From: Burkholderia sp.
GTDB lineage: Bacteria; Pseudomonadota; Gammaproteobacteria; Burkholderiales; Burkholderiaceae
Direction: 5' to 3'
Length of the DNA stretch: 64,000 nt
Assembly: GCA_031253835.1 (NCBI GenBank)
Contig: JAIRVP010000064.1
Span: 112,713 to 176,712, forward strand
The position numbers and the translations under genes are program-made. Below, one piece after another: positions 34,203 to 42,537 of the stretch (position 1 is the first letter of the stretch; every line of letters begins with the position of its first letter). A model generated the notes under the pieces. That model did no database searches. It had not been told where the DNA came from and was given only the letters and a program-made list of their open reading frames with translations.

Positions 34203-35249
34203 TTACCGCTCGATCTGCCGGTTCCAGCGCGTATCCCACTGCGCGCGGCGTGCGTTGATCGCGGCCCAGTCGACCACGGTCACCTTGCGCACGAGGTCGT
34301 CGACATTGCCGAGGCTCTGCTGCATCGCGGCGGGCATTTTCGCGACGCGGTTGGTCGGAATCTGCTTGCCGGCCTCGGCCGCCTTCGTCTGCGCGGGGGC
34401 GGACAGCAGGAACTGCGCGAGCTTCTGCGCGAGCTGCGGATCGGGGTTGTTCGCGACCACGCACAGGTCGACGAGCAGCAGCACGGGGCCTTCCTTCGGG
34501 TTCGCATACGCGACGGGGATACCCTTGTCCTGCAAGTCGCCGACGCCGGTCGGCGTGAGCGGGAACAGGCCGGCTTCGCCGGTCTGCACCATCTCCGAGA
34601 TCTTCGCCGAGTTCGGGATGTACTCGACGACGTTCGGCCCGACCGTGCTCGCCCACTTGCTGAAGCCGGGCTCGACGTTCTGCTCGTTGCCGCCGAGCAG
34701 CCGGTTGATCGCGAGGAAGCCGTGCAGCCCGAACGTGCTGCTCGACGCCGACTGGAACACGACCTTGCCCCTGTATTTCGGATCGGCGAAATCCATCCAC
34801 GACGTCGGCGGCGTCCAGCCTTTCTCGGCGAACAGCTTCTTGTTGTACGCGATGCCGGTCATCCCGAGCTGCACGCCCGCGCCGATGTCGTCCTTCATCC
34901 GCGCGAACGGGTACAGCTCCTTCAGCACCGGCGAATCGTCGAGCTTCTGGCACACGCCGAGGCTGACCGCGCGCGCCATCACGCCGTCGTCGAGGAACGC
35001 GACGTGGATCTGCGGCTTGTTGCGGTTCGCGAGCAGCTTCGCGAGTACGTCCGACGACGTGCCGGGCACGACGACCACCTTCACGTTGTTCGCCTTCTCG
35101 AAGTCGGGCAGCACCTGGCTCGTGTAGGCCTTCTCCATCGGGCCGCCGTTCATGCCGACGTAGATCGTCTTCGTTTGCGCGAACGCGGGCGCGCCGGCAC
35201 CTGCGATGCAGAGGGCGGCGGCCGCCGCGATCGTTCCGAGCAGTTTCAT
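34203..35249 (-). CDS. ABC transporter periplasmic binding protein (polyamine/opine type)
   Basis: This 348-residue protein has a signal peptide (LGTIAAAAALCIAGAGAPAFA) and the PotD/AfuA-like binding fold: VLPDFEKANNVKVVVVPGTS near residue 49, NKPQIHVAFLDDG and LGMTGIAYNKKLFAEKGW. It delivers substrate to the two permeases encoded upstream in the same operon. It is the last gene; its ATG overlaps the stop of the flavin oxidoreductase gene (ATGA). A polyamine, opine or related nitrogen compound is the likely ligand. Confidence 0.9.
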   Translation of the reverse strand: MKLLGTIAAAAALCIAGAGAPAFAQTKTIYVGMNGGPMEKAYTSQVLPDFEKANNVKVVVVPGTSSDVLAKLLANRNKPQIHVAFLDDGVMARAVSLGVCQKLDDSPVLKELYPFARMKDDIGAGVQLGMTGIAYNKKLFAEKGWTPPTSWMDFADPKYRGKVVFQSASSSTFGLHGFLAINRLLGGNEQNVEPGFSKWASTVGPNVVEYIPNSAKISEMVQTGEAGLFPLTPTGVGDLQDKGIPVAYANPKEGPVLLLVDLCVVANNPDPQLAQKLAQFLLSAPAQTKAAEAGKQIPTNRVAKMPAAMQQSLGNVDDLVRKVTVVDWAAINARRAQWDTRWNRQIER

Positions 35250-36397
35250 CGTTGGGTCTCCTCTTGACGGAAAGGGGCGGTCGGCGCGGCTTCGCGGAAG
35301 AAGCGGCCGATCGAGAATGCATCGAGTGGCGTGGCGGTTTCGCCGCTCGTGACGAGGTCGGCGAGCACGTCGCCGACGCCCGGCGCGAGCAGGAAGCCGC
35401 CGCCGGAAAAGCCGAACGCGTGCAGCAGGCGCGGTGTCGTTCGGCTCGCGCCGATGATCGGGTTGTGGTCGGGCGTGCAGCCTTCGACGCCGCTCCACGT
35501 GCGGATCAGCAGCGCGTCACGCAGCGCGGGCAGCAGCGCGCACGCGTCGCGCATCACCGCACGCGTCGTATCGACCGACGGCTGGCCGAATTCGCCGTCG
35601 CCGCGGCCGCGCCCGCCGCCGATCACGCAGTTGCCGCGCGCGACCTGCCGCGCGTACACGCCGCCGCCGTACACGCCGAGGTTGTGCGTGATGAACGGCG
35701 GCAGCGGCTCGGTCACCCACATGTTCGGGTAGATCGGCTCCATCGGCACGGCTTCGCCGAAGCGTTCGCCGATCGTGTTCGCCCACGCGCCGGCCGAGTT
35801 GATCAGCCACGTCGCGGTGCAGGCGCGGCCGCCTGCCTGAAAGTGAAAGCGCGTGCCGTCGTGATGAACGTCGTCGACGGGCGTGTGCTCGAACACGTCC
35901 GCGCCCGCCGCGCGGGCCGCGCGCGCGAACGCGGGCGACACGAGGCGCGGGTTGGCGTGACCGTCGGTCTCGCACAGTGAGCCGCCGAGCGCCGCGCGGC
36001 CGAGCCACGGGTAGCGGCGCCGGAACGCATCGCCGCGCATCACCTGCAGCGGCAAGCCGTGTTCGCCGGCGAGCGCGGCGTACGCGTCGAGCGCGTCGAG
36101 ATCGGCGTCGCTGCGCGCGAGCCGGAGGTGACCCGACACGACGAATTCGCCGTCGATGCCGATCAGTTCGGGCAGGCGGTCCCAGATGCGCCGCGCCCGC
36201 AGCGCGAGCGGCAGTTGCTCGGCCGGCCGGCCCTGGCAGCGCACGCCGCCGTAGTTCACGCCGCTCGCCTGCGCGCCGCAATCGCGCCGCTCGAACAGCC
36301 CGGTGCGCAAACCGCGGCGCGTCAGCGCGAGCGCGGCCGACGCGCCGACGAGGCCGCCGCCGACGATCGCGACGTCGTAATGCCGGATCTCACTCAT
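35246..36397 (-). CDS. FAD-dependent D-amino-acid/opine oxidase-like subunit (HcnC/OoxB type)
   Basis: This 383-residue DAO-family flavoprotein begins with the dinucleotide-binding motif VAIVGGGLVGASAALALTRR and ends with LLHAFGFSGGGFLLAPGVGD, the typical C-terminal FAD contact. It has GVEGCTPDHNPIIG near residue 325. In HcnABC, opine oxidase and hydroxyproline dehydrogenase complexes this subunit carries out the amine oxidation. The start at 36397 overlaps the upstream gene by 8 bp. The linked ABC importer favours oxidation of an imported amine over cyanide formation. Confidence 0.87.
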   Translation of the reverse strand: MSEIRHYDVAIVGGGLVGASAALALTRRGLRTGLFERRDCGAQASGVNYGGVRCQGRPAEQLPLALRARRIWDRLPELIGIDGEFVVSGHLRLARSDADLDALDAYAALAGEHGLPLQVMRGDAFRRRYPWLGRAALGGSLCETDGHANPRLVSPAFARAARAAGADVFEHTPVDDVHHDGTRFHFQAGGRACTATWLINSAGAWANTIGERFGEAVPMEPIYPNMWVTEPLPPFITHNLGVYGGGVYARQVARGNCVIGGGRGRGDGEFGQPSVDTTRAVMRDACALLPALRDALLIRTWSGVEGCTPDHNPIIGASRTTPRLLHAFGFSGGGFLLAPGVGDVLADLVTSGETATPLDAFSIGRFFREAAPTAPFRQEETQR

Positions 36398-37823
36398 CGC
36401 GCGCCCCGTCGGGAATCGCCGCGACATCGTCGCCCGCGAGCGCGGCCGAGATCGGGAACGGCTTCACGGGCGGCTGCGCACGCAACCGGCCGACATCGGC
36501 GAGCGGGCGGCCGGTTTCGGCGGCCAGCACGAGCGCGGCCGCGTCGCCGCACATGCGGCCCTGGCAGCGGCCCATGCCGACGCGCGTCAGCGCCTTCAGC
36601 CGGTTCAGCTCGGTCGCTGCGCCGTCGCGGACGCAGCGGCGCAGCGTGCCTGCATCGATCTCCTCGCAGCGGCACACGATCGTGTCGTCGGGGCAGCGTG
36701 CGGCCTGCTCGACCGGCGGCGCGAATGCCGCTTCGAGGCCCGCGCGGAAGGCGCCGACGCGCGCGAGCGTGCGTTCGAGCGTCGCCGCATCGGGTTTGCC
36801 GGACGGCGCGGGCGATGCGATGCCGGCGTCGTCGAGCAACGCGAGCGCCGCCCGCCGGCCCGATGCTTCGGCTGCGTCGGCGCCGGCGATGCCCGCGCCG
36901 TCGCCGGCGACGTACAGGCCGCGCACCGACGTGCGGCCGGCCGCGTCGCGCTCGGGCAGCCACGCGCGATTGAGCGGGTCGAACCCGAACCGGCAGCCGG
37001 CGAGATCGGCGAGCTGCGTTTCGGAGCGCAGCCCGAAGCCGAGGCCGAGCGCGTCGCAGTCGAGCAGGCGCGGCTGCGTGCCGTCACCGGCGGCGCGCCA
37101 TGCGATCCCCGTCACGTGCGGGCCGCCGAGCACGCGCTCGAGCGTGACGCCCGTTTCGATCGCCACGCCATGCGCGCGCAGCCAGCCGATGTAATAGAGC
37201 CCCTTCGCGAAGGTCGACGGCACGCGCAGCAGCGCGGGCGCGGCGGCGGCCTGGCGGCGCAGCGGGCTCGTATCGAGCACGGCCGCGACCTGCGCGCCGG
37301 CCTTCGCATACTGGTAGGCGACGAGGTAAAGCAGCGGGCCCGTGCCCGCGAACACGATGCGCCGGCCGATGGCGCAGCCCTGCGCCTTCAGCGCGACCTG
37401 CGCGCCGCCGAGCGTGTAGACGCCCGCGAGCGTCCAGCCCGGCACGGGCAGCAGGCGGTCGGTCGCGCCGCTCGCGATGACGAGGTGCGAGTACGGCACC
37501 GTGACTTCGCGGCCGTCCTGCAACGTGTCGATACGGCCTGCGCCGCATGACCACGCGAGCGTGTCCGGCCGGTAGTCGACCTGCGGCAGCAGCGCGGCCA
37601 TCGTCCGGTGCACGGCATCGGCCTTCGCGGCGTCGAAGCCGTACAGCGTGCGCTTGCCGCGCGCGAACGCGCCGTCTACCGGCGGTTGCCGGTAGATCTG
37701 TCCGCCCCAGCGCGCGTTCTCGTCGATCACGACGGGGCGCAGCCCCGCGTCGACCAGCGCTTCGGCCGCGCGCACGCCGGCCGGCCCCGCGCCGACGATC
37801 ACCGGTTGCAGTGCGGCGCTCAT
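36390..37823 (-). CDS. FAD/NAD oxidoreductase with BFD-like [2Fe-2S] domain (HcnB/OoxA type)
   Basis: This 477-residue subunit has an N-terminal pyridine nucleotide-disulfide oxidoreductase fold (PVIVGAGPAGVRAAEALVDA; GRRIVFAGTGPLLYLVAYQY; GLYVAGDGAGIAGADAAEA) and a C-terminal bacterioferredoxin-like cluster domain with CRCEE and GRCQGRMCG, giving four Cys. It should pass electrons within a three-subunit dehydrogenase. Both neighbours overlap it, so the three subunits are made together. Confidence 0.88.
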   Translation of the reverse strand: MSAALQPVIVGAGPAGVRAAEALVDAGLRPVVIDENARWGGQIYRQPPVDGAFARGKRTLYGFDAAKADAVHRTMAALLPQVDYRPDTLAWSCGAGRIDTLQDGREVTVPYSHLVIASGATDRLLPVPGWTLAGVYTLGGAQVALKAQGCAIGRRIVFAGTGPLLYLVAYQYAKAGAQVAAVLDTSPLRRQAAAAPALLRVPSTFAKGLYYIGWLRAHGVAIETGVTLERVLGGPHVTGIAWRAAGDGTQPRLLDCDALGLGFGLRSETQLADLAGCRFGFDPLNRAWLPERDAAGRTSVRGLYVAGDGAGIAGADAAEASGRRAALALLDDAGIASPAPSGKPDAATLERTLARVGAFRAGLEAAFAPPVEQAARCPDDTIVCRCEEIDAGTLRRCVRDGAATELNRLKALTRVGMGRCQGRMCGDAAALVLAAETGRPLADVGRLRAQPPVKPFPISAALAGDDVAAIPDGARDE

Positions 37824-38167
37824 GACGCGTCTCCGGTCGTGGCCGGCCGGGCGGCCGTGAGAATCCGCATGCCTTCGGCGATCGGCGTCGAGCACGCGCG
37901 CACGCGTGCGCCGCCTTCGGTGCGCACCCAGCAGTCCTGGCACGCGCCGATCAGGCAGAAGCCCGCGCGCGGCTGGCCGCTGAATTCGCTGACGCGCACG
38001 CGGCGCTGCGCGACGAGGATCGCGGTGAGCACGGTGTCGCCGGCGAGCGCCTGCGCGGGGCGGCCGTCGAGCGTGAACGCGACGGCGGCGCGCTCGCGTT
38101 CGGCGACGCGCACGAACTGCGCGCCGTCGTCCGCGACGCCGGTGGAACGGGAAACGGAAGTCGTCAT
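37820..38167 (-). CDS. Small (2Fe-2S)-binding subunit (HcnA type)
   Basis: This 115-residue protein has a ferredoxin-like cluster motif GFCLIGACQDCW followed by ACS, giving the spacing C-x4-C-x2-C-x11-C of plant-type [2Fe-2S] proteins. HcnA and the small subunit of opine oxidases have the same size and place. The ATG overlaps the stop of the upstream permease gene as TGATG. With the next two genes it forms the oxidoreductase complex. Confidence 0.88.
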   Translation of the reverse strand: MTTSVSRSTGVADDGAQFVRVAERERAAVAFTLDGRPAQALAGDTVLTAILVAQRRVRVSEFSGQPRAGFCLIGACQDCWVRTEGGARVRACSTPIAEGMRILTAARPATTGDAS

Positions 38168-38961
38168 CAGTGTTGGCCGATCAGGATGCGGTTCAGGCCG
38201 TACACGCGATCGAGCAGCAGCATCGCGCCGGCGGTGATGAAGATGACGAGCGCCGACACCGACGCCATCATCGGGTCGATCGATTCGGTCGCGTACATGT
38301 ACATGCGCACGGGCAGCGTGACCGTCTGCGGCGACGTGACGAAGATCGACATCGTCAGTTCGTCGAAGCTGTTGATGAACGCGAGCAGCCAGCCGCCCGT
38401 GATGCCGGGCACGATCATCGGCAGCGTGATGCGGCGGAAGGTGGTCCACGGATCCGCGCCGAGCGAGCATGCGGCCTGCTCGATGCTGCGGTCGAGGCCC
38501 GCGACGGACGCGAGCACGAGCCGCATCACGAACGGCGTGATGACGATCATGTGCGCGAGCACGAGCCACGCGAACGAGCCGGTGGCGCCGACCAGCGCGA
38601 AGAAGCGCAGCAGCGCGATGCCGAGCACGAGGCCGGGAATCACGAGTGGCGACAGCAGCAGCCCGTTCAGGAACGCGCGGCCGGGAAACGTCGCGCGGCC
38701 GATGGCGAGGCCCGCCGGCAGCGCGATCGCGAGCGACAGCGTCGCCGACGCGAACGCGAGCTTCACGCTGTTGAAGAACGCGGTGACGAAGTCGGGATAG
38801 TCGAGGATCGCGCGGAACCAGCGCAGCGACAGCCCGCGGGTCGGCAGCGTCAGCGTTTCGTCGGGCGTGAACGCGACGAGCACGACGATCACGAGCGGTG
38901 CGAGCACGAACAGGATCACGAGCGTGTGGAACGCGAGGGCAACGGGGCCGTTCTTTCTCAT
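38167..38961 (-). CDS. ABC transporter permease (PotC type)
   Basis: This 264-residue inner-membrane protein has about six hydrophobic segments and the EAA loop EQAACSLGADPWTTFRRITL near residue 190, which contacts the ATPase. It pairs with the second permease of the same operon. The first hydrophobic stretch is ALAFHTLVILFVLAPLVIVV. It overlaps both neighbours by 1-4 bases. Confidence 0.9.
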   Translation of the reverse strand: MRKNGPVALAFHTLVILFVLAPLVIVVLVAFTPDETLTLPTRGLSLRWFRAILDYPDFVTAFFNSVKLAFASATLSLAIALPAGLAIGRATFPGRAFLNGLLLSPLVIPGLVLGIALLRFFALVGATGSFAWLVLAHMIVITPFVMRLVLASVAGLDRSIEQAACSLGADPWTTFRRITLPMIVPGITGGWLLAFINSFDELTMSIFVTSPQTVTLPVRMYMYATESIDPMMASVSALVIFITAGAMLLLDRVYGLNRILIGQH

Positions 38962-39941
38962 CGCGATGCGCCTCCGAGGCTGCGTGCGTAGCGGCGTTCG
39001 AGCACGCGGTAATAGGTGAGCATCACGACGAGGTTCGCGACCAGCAGCAGCACCGCGATCGTCGCGCCGAGCGGCCAGTTCAGCGAGCCGAGGAATTCGT
39101 CGTAGACGGCCGTGGCCGCGACCTTCAGCCGGCGTCCGCCGAGCAGGCCGGGAATCGCGAACGCGCTCGCCGACAGCCCGAACACCATCAGGCTGCCCGA
39201 CAGCACGCCCGGCATCAGCTGCGGCAGCACGATGCGGCGCAGCGTCGTGAACGGCGAGGCGCCGAGCGACAGCGCCGCATGCTCGGTCTGCGGATCGAGC
39301 CGCTGCAGCGCGGTCCACACGGGGATCACCATGAACGGCAGCATCACGTGCACCAGCGCGATCACGATCGCGAAGGTCGTGTATTCGAGTTTGTATGGCC
39401 CGAGGCCGGCGAGCCCGAGCGCCTGGTTCACGAGGCCGCTCGTGTTCAGCAGCATGCTCCAGCCGAACGCGCGCACGACGACCGACACCAGCAGCGGCGC
39501 GAGGATCGCGAGCAGGAACAGCGAGCGCCACGGGTCGCGCATTTTCGACAGCACGTACGCTTCCGGCGTGCCGATCGCGACGCAGATCGCGGTCGTCAGC
39601 GCGGCGATGCCGAACGTGCGCGCGAAGATCGTGTGGAAGTACGACGAGCCGAGCACTTCCGCGTAGTTGCCGAACTGGAACGCGGCGATCGGGCCGGTGG
39701 CCGGATCGAAGCGGTAGAACGTCAGCATGAGCGTCATCGCGAGCGGCACGAGCACGAGCGCCGCGAACAGCGCGAACGCGGGTGCGCACATCAGCCACAA
39801 CGGCGCATGCGCGCGCCACGTCGCGCGCATCGGGTGCGCGGCGGCGGCCCGTGCCGATACGGCATCCGGGGGAACCGTGGCCGATCGCGCGAGCGCGGCC
39901 GGCGCGCCGTCGGTCGGGAGCGGACGGGTAGGCTGTCCCAT
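38958..39941 (-). CDS. ABC transporter permease (PotB type)
   Basis: This 327-residue inner-membrane protein has a ~45-residue cytoplasmic N-terminal extension rich in Ala and Pro, then about six hydrophobic segments (LWLMCAPAFALFAALVLVPL first) and the EAA loop EHAALSLGASPFTTLRRIVL near residue 220. It forms the channel with the PotC-like permease. Its ATG directly abuts the stop of the ATPase gene. Confidence 0.9.
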   Translation of the reverse strand: MGQPTRPLPTDGAPAALARSATVPPDAVSARAAAAHPMRATWRAHAPLWLMCAPAFALFAALVLVPLAMTLMLTFYRFDPATGPIAAFQFGNYAEVLGSSYFHTIFARTFGIAALTTAICVAIGTPEAYVLSKMRDPWRSLFLLAILAPLLVSVVVRAFGWSMLLNTSGLVNQALGLAGLGPYKLEYTTFAIVIALVHVMLPFMVIPVWTALQRLDPQTEHAALSLGASPFTTLRRIVLPQLMPGVLSGSLMVFGLSASAFAIPGLLGGRRLKVAATAVYDEFLGSLNWPLGATIAVLLLVANLVVMLTYYRVLERRYARSLGGASR

Positions 39942-41024
39942 TCAGGCCTCCCGGCGCATCACGCGCACCGCGTCGCTGTGCCAGTCGATCCCGACCGGCA
40001 TCCCTTCCGCCAGCGGCTCGACCCCTTCGTTCTGGCAGCACACGAGCACTTCGCCGAGCGCGCTGTCGACGCGATACAGCCACTGGCTGCCGAGGAAAAA
40101 GCGGCTCGTGACGGTCGCGGCGAAGCGGCCGGCGTCGGGCGCGCACAGCCGCAGCTTCTCGGGACGGATGCAGACCGACACCGCATCGCCGACGCGCAGG
40201 TCGCGCTCGCGCGGCGGCAGGTGCGCGGTGCGGCCCGTCTCGGCGAGGTCGTGCCCGAGGTCGATGCGAATGGCGTCGCCGTCGTGCGCGACGATCGTGC
40301 CGGGCAGCAGGTTCGCCTTGCCGATGAACTGCGACACGAAGCGGTTTTCCGGGCGCTCGTACGCGCGGTACGGCGTGTCGGTCTGCGTGATGCGGCCGGC
40401 TTCCATCACGACCACGCGGTCGCTGATCGACAGCGCTTCCGACTGATCGTGCGTGACCATGATCGTCGTCGTGCCGATCTTGCGCTGGATCGCGCGCAGC
40501 TCGAACTGCATGTCCTCGCGCAGCTTCGCGTCGAGGTTCGACATCGGTTCGTCGAGCAGCAGCACCGGCGGCTCGATCACGACCGCGCGCGCGATCGCGA
40601 CGCGCTGCCGCTGGCCGCCCGACAGCTCGCGCGGGAAGCGGTGCGCGAGCGTGTCGAGACGCACGAGCGCGAGGGCCGCGCGGATGCGCTCGGCGCGCTC
40701 GGCCTTGTCGACGCCGCGCATGTCGAGGCCGAAGCCGACGTTCTCCGCGACGCTCATGTGCGGAAACAGCGCATAGCTCTGGAACACGATGCCGAGCCCG
40801 CGCCGGTTCGGCTTCAGGTGCGTGATGTCCTGCCCGTCGAGCGCGATGCGGCCGCGCGTGACGTCGACGAAGCCCGCGATCATCTGCAGCGTGGTGGTCT
40901 TGCCGCAGCCGGACGGCCCGAGCAGCGACACGAATTCGCCTTGTTCGACCGACAGGTTGACGTCGGCGACGGCGGTGAGCTCGCCGAAGGTTTTCGTCAG
41001 GTCCGTAAGCGTGAGAAACGACAT
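39942..41024 (-). CDS. ABC transporter ATPase (PotA type)
   Basis: This 360-residue ATPase has Walker A GPSGCGKTT (residues 35-43), Q-loop VFQSYALFPHMSV, signature LSGGQRQRVAIARA, Walker B VLLLDEPMSNLD and the switch His in MVTHDQSEAL. The C-terminal TOBE-like domain (VSVCIRPEKLRLC) is typical of importers of the spermidine/putrescine and iron groups. It is the first gene of the seven-gene operon, which diverges from the IclR gene. Confidence 0.93.
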   Translation of the reverse strand: MSFLTLTDLTKTFGELTAVADVNLSVEQGEFVSLLGPSGCGKTTTLQMIAGFVDVTRGRIALDGQDITHLKPNRRGLGIVFQSYALFPHMSVAENVGFGLDMRGVDKAERAERIRAALALVRLDTLAHRFPRELSGGQRQRVAIARAVVIEPPVLLLDEPMSNLDAKLREDMQFELRAIQRKIGTTTIMVTHDQSEALSISDRVVVMEAGRITQTDTPYRAYERPENRFVSQFIGKANLLPGTIVAHDGDAIRIDLGHDLAETGRTAHLPPRERDLRVGDAVSVCIRPEKLRLCAPDAGRFAATVTSRFFLGSQWLYRVDSALGEVLVCCQNEGVEPLAEGMPVGIDWHSDAVRVMRREA

Positions 41025-41125
41025 GGGAAGCTCCGGGTGCGCACACCGCGTGGCCGGTGTACCGATGTGGCGGACTCTAGCCAGCCATATTTCGGAGCGT
41101 CAATTTCGAATTCTGCTGAACGGGA

Positions 41126-41144
41126 GGAATTTTGAAAAAATTCC
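41126..41144. promoter_or_regulatory. Perfect inverted repeat, IclR-type operator candidate
   Basis: GGAATTTT-GAA-AAAATTCC has perfect 8-bp arms and sits in the 294-bp region between the ABC/oxidase operon and the divergent IclR gene. It resembles the AT-cored palindromes bound by IclR-family proteins. TGAACGG occurs on both sides (41117-41123 and 41147-41153). The region around it is the most AT-rich in this part of the window. Confidence 0.55.
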
Positions 41145-41318
41145 AGTGAACGGAATGGATGGAGGAATCGCGTGCGAATCGTTCCGTTGGGTGAGGTGTG
41201 GCCGAGCCGCTAAATGCCCGCGTCAATCCCGTGCACACCCGGATGTCAGTGGAATTTCGGCAGGACGACAATGGCGGCTACCGTATTCCGTTCATTGAAA
41301 TCATCGAGGAGAGCCGGC

Positions 41319-42233
41319 ATGCAGGACCCCCATCCGACCGGAACGTCGCCGGCCGCACGCGCGCCGCGCCCGGACGAGGACGCCGCCGACCCGGCCGATG
41401 CGGCCGATGCGGCCGATGCGGCCGGCGCGCCGGGCACCGGCATGCTGCAGCGCGCGTTCGCGATCCTGCGCGCGCTGGCCGGCATGCAGCAGGACGGCGT
41501 GCGCGTCACGCATCTCGCGAAGGCCGTCGGCCTCACGCAAGGCACCGCGCACCGGATCCTGCAATCGCTGATCGCCGAAGGGATGGTCGAGCAGGACGAG
41601 CAGTCGAAGCTGTACCGGCTGAGTGTCGACTTCTTCGCGCTCGCCGCGCAGGCCGGCAACCCGAGCAGCATGCGCACGCTGTGCCGTCCCGCGCTGCTTC
41701 GGCTGTGCGCGAGCCTCGGCGAGACGATCTTCCTGCTCGTGAAGAGCGGCTTCGACGCCGTGTGTCTCGACCTGTGCGAAGGGCCGTTCCCGATCCGTTC
41801 GTTTACCGGCGACATCGGCGGACGCATCGCACTCGGCGTCGGGCAGGGCAGCCTCGCGATCCTCGCGTTTCTGCCCGAAGCCGAACGCGAGGAAGTGATC
41901 CGCTTCAACGTGCCGCGCATTCGCGGCTACGGCGTGCTCGACGAGGTGTACCTGCGTACCGAGATCGAACGCGTGCGGCAGCTCGGCTACGCGGGCCGCA
42001 ACAGCGGCGTGCTCGACGGGATGGCCGGCGTCGCGGTGCCGATCCTCGACCGCACCGGTTATCCGGTCGGCGCCTTGAGTGTCGGCACGCTCGCATCGCG
42101 CCTCGGCGACGACCGGATGCCGATGGTCGTCGAGTTGCTGCGGCGCCAGGCCGACGCGATCGGGCCGCGCACCAACCCGTTCGACGCCGCGTTGCGGCGG
42201 CCGATGCACGGGCTATCAGGGAAAACCGCATAG
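41319..42233 (+). CDS. IclR-family transcriptional regulator
   Basis: This 304-residue regulator has an unusually long low-complexity N-terminus (about 40 residues, with DAAD repeats), then a winged helix (MLQRAFAILRALAGMQQDGV; AVGLTQGTAHRILQSLIAEG) and an IclR effector domain (LGETIFLLVKSGFDAVCLDL; GYAGRNSGVLDGMAGVAVPI). The ATG at 41319 follows GAGGAGAGCC. It is divergent from the ABC/oxidase operon and upstream of the porin/symporter set, so it may control both. Confidence 0.9.
   Translation: MQDPHPTGTSPAARAPRPDEDAADPADAADAADAAGAPGTGMLQRAFAILRALAGMQQDGVRVTHLAKAVGLTQGTAHRILQSLIAEGMVEQDEQSKLYRLSVDFFALAAQAGNPSSMRTLCRPALLRLCASLGETIFLLVKSGFDAVCLDLCEGPFPIRSFTGDIGGRIALGVGQGSLAILAFLPEAEREEVIRFNVPRIRGYGVLDEVYLRTEIERVRQLGYAGRNSGVLDGMAGVAVPILDRTGYPVGALSVGTLASRLGDDRMPMVVELLRRQADAIGPRTNPFDAALRRPMHGLSGKTA
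41393..41419 (+). repeat. Three perfect tandem 9-bp repeats inside the IclR gene
   Basis: GGCCGATGC is repeated three times head to tail, followed by a diverged copy (GGCCGGCGC). It encodes an Ala-Asp-Ala linker ahead of the DNA-binding domain. Copy-number change would stay in frame and alter only linker length. Confidence 0.8.
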
Positions 42234-42537
42234 CGGCGCCGCGCGTCACCGTTTCGTCAGCTTGCTTACGCGCGGCATTCACGTCCGATCAAAACGCGCC
42301 GCGTCCAGCCGGCCTGCGTGCTTTCGTTTCTCTTGCGGGGTCGCACGGACCCCGCGCCTGTCCCCCTCCATCGCCTCCCATTCGATTTTCAACTGCCGAC
42401 CAGTTGAACATTTCATTTCTTGATGCGGTTACGGCTGGATACCATCCAGCCACTGTCTAGACAAGCCGACCGGCGCGTATGGGCAGGATCAATAAAACAC
42501 AACATCGATGAGCAGGTCTGGAGAGGAGAGGATGGAG
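42234..42537. other. IclR-porin intergenic region
   Basis: This 304-bp stretch holds no gene with a ribosome site. Its right half has two adjacent palindromes (listed separately) ahead of the porin start, which suggests the porin has its own regulated promoter rather than read-through from the IclR gene. Confidence 0.6.
42433..42463 (+). promoter_or_regulatory. Two adjacent palindromes upstream of the porin gene
   Basis: GGCTGGAT-ACC-ATCCAGCC (42433-42451) has perfect 8-bp arms; two bases later TGTCTAGACA (42454-42463) is a perfect 10-bp palindrome like those bound by GntR/FCD-type regulators. Both lie 75-105 bp upstream of the porin start. Confidence 0.5.

Noticed and set aside
35246..38167. 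Calling the three subunits hydrogen cyanide synthase (hcnABC)
   Set aside because: Domain layout fits, but tight coupling to an ABC importer points to amine or opine oxidation. Left as HcnABC/opine-oxidase-like without symbols.
41393..41428. CRISPR-like repeats
   Set aside because: The 9-bp units are adjacent without spacers and encode a protein linker; no repeat-spacer array was found anywhere in the window.
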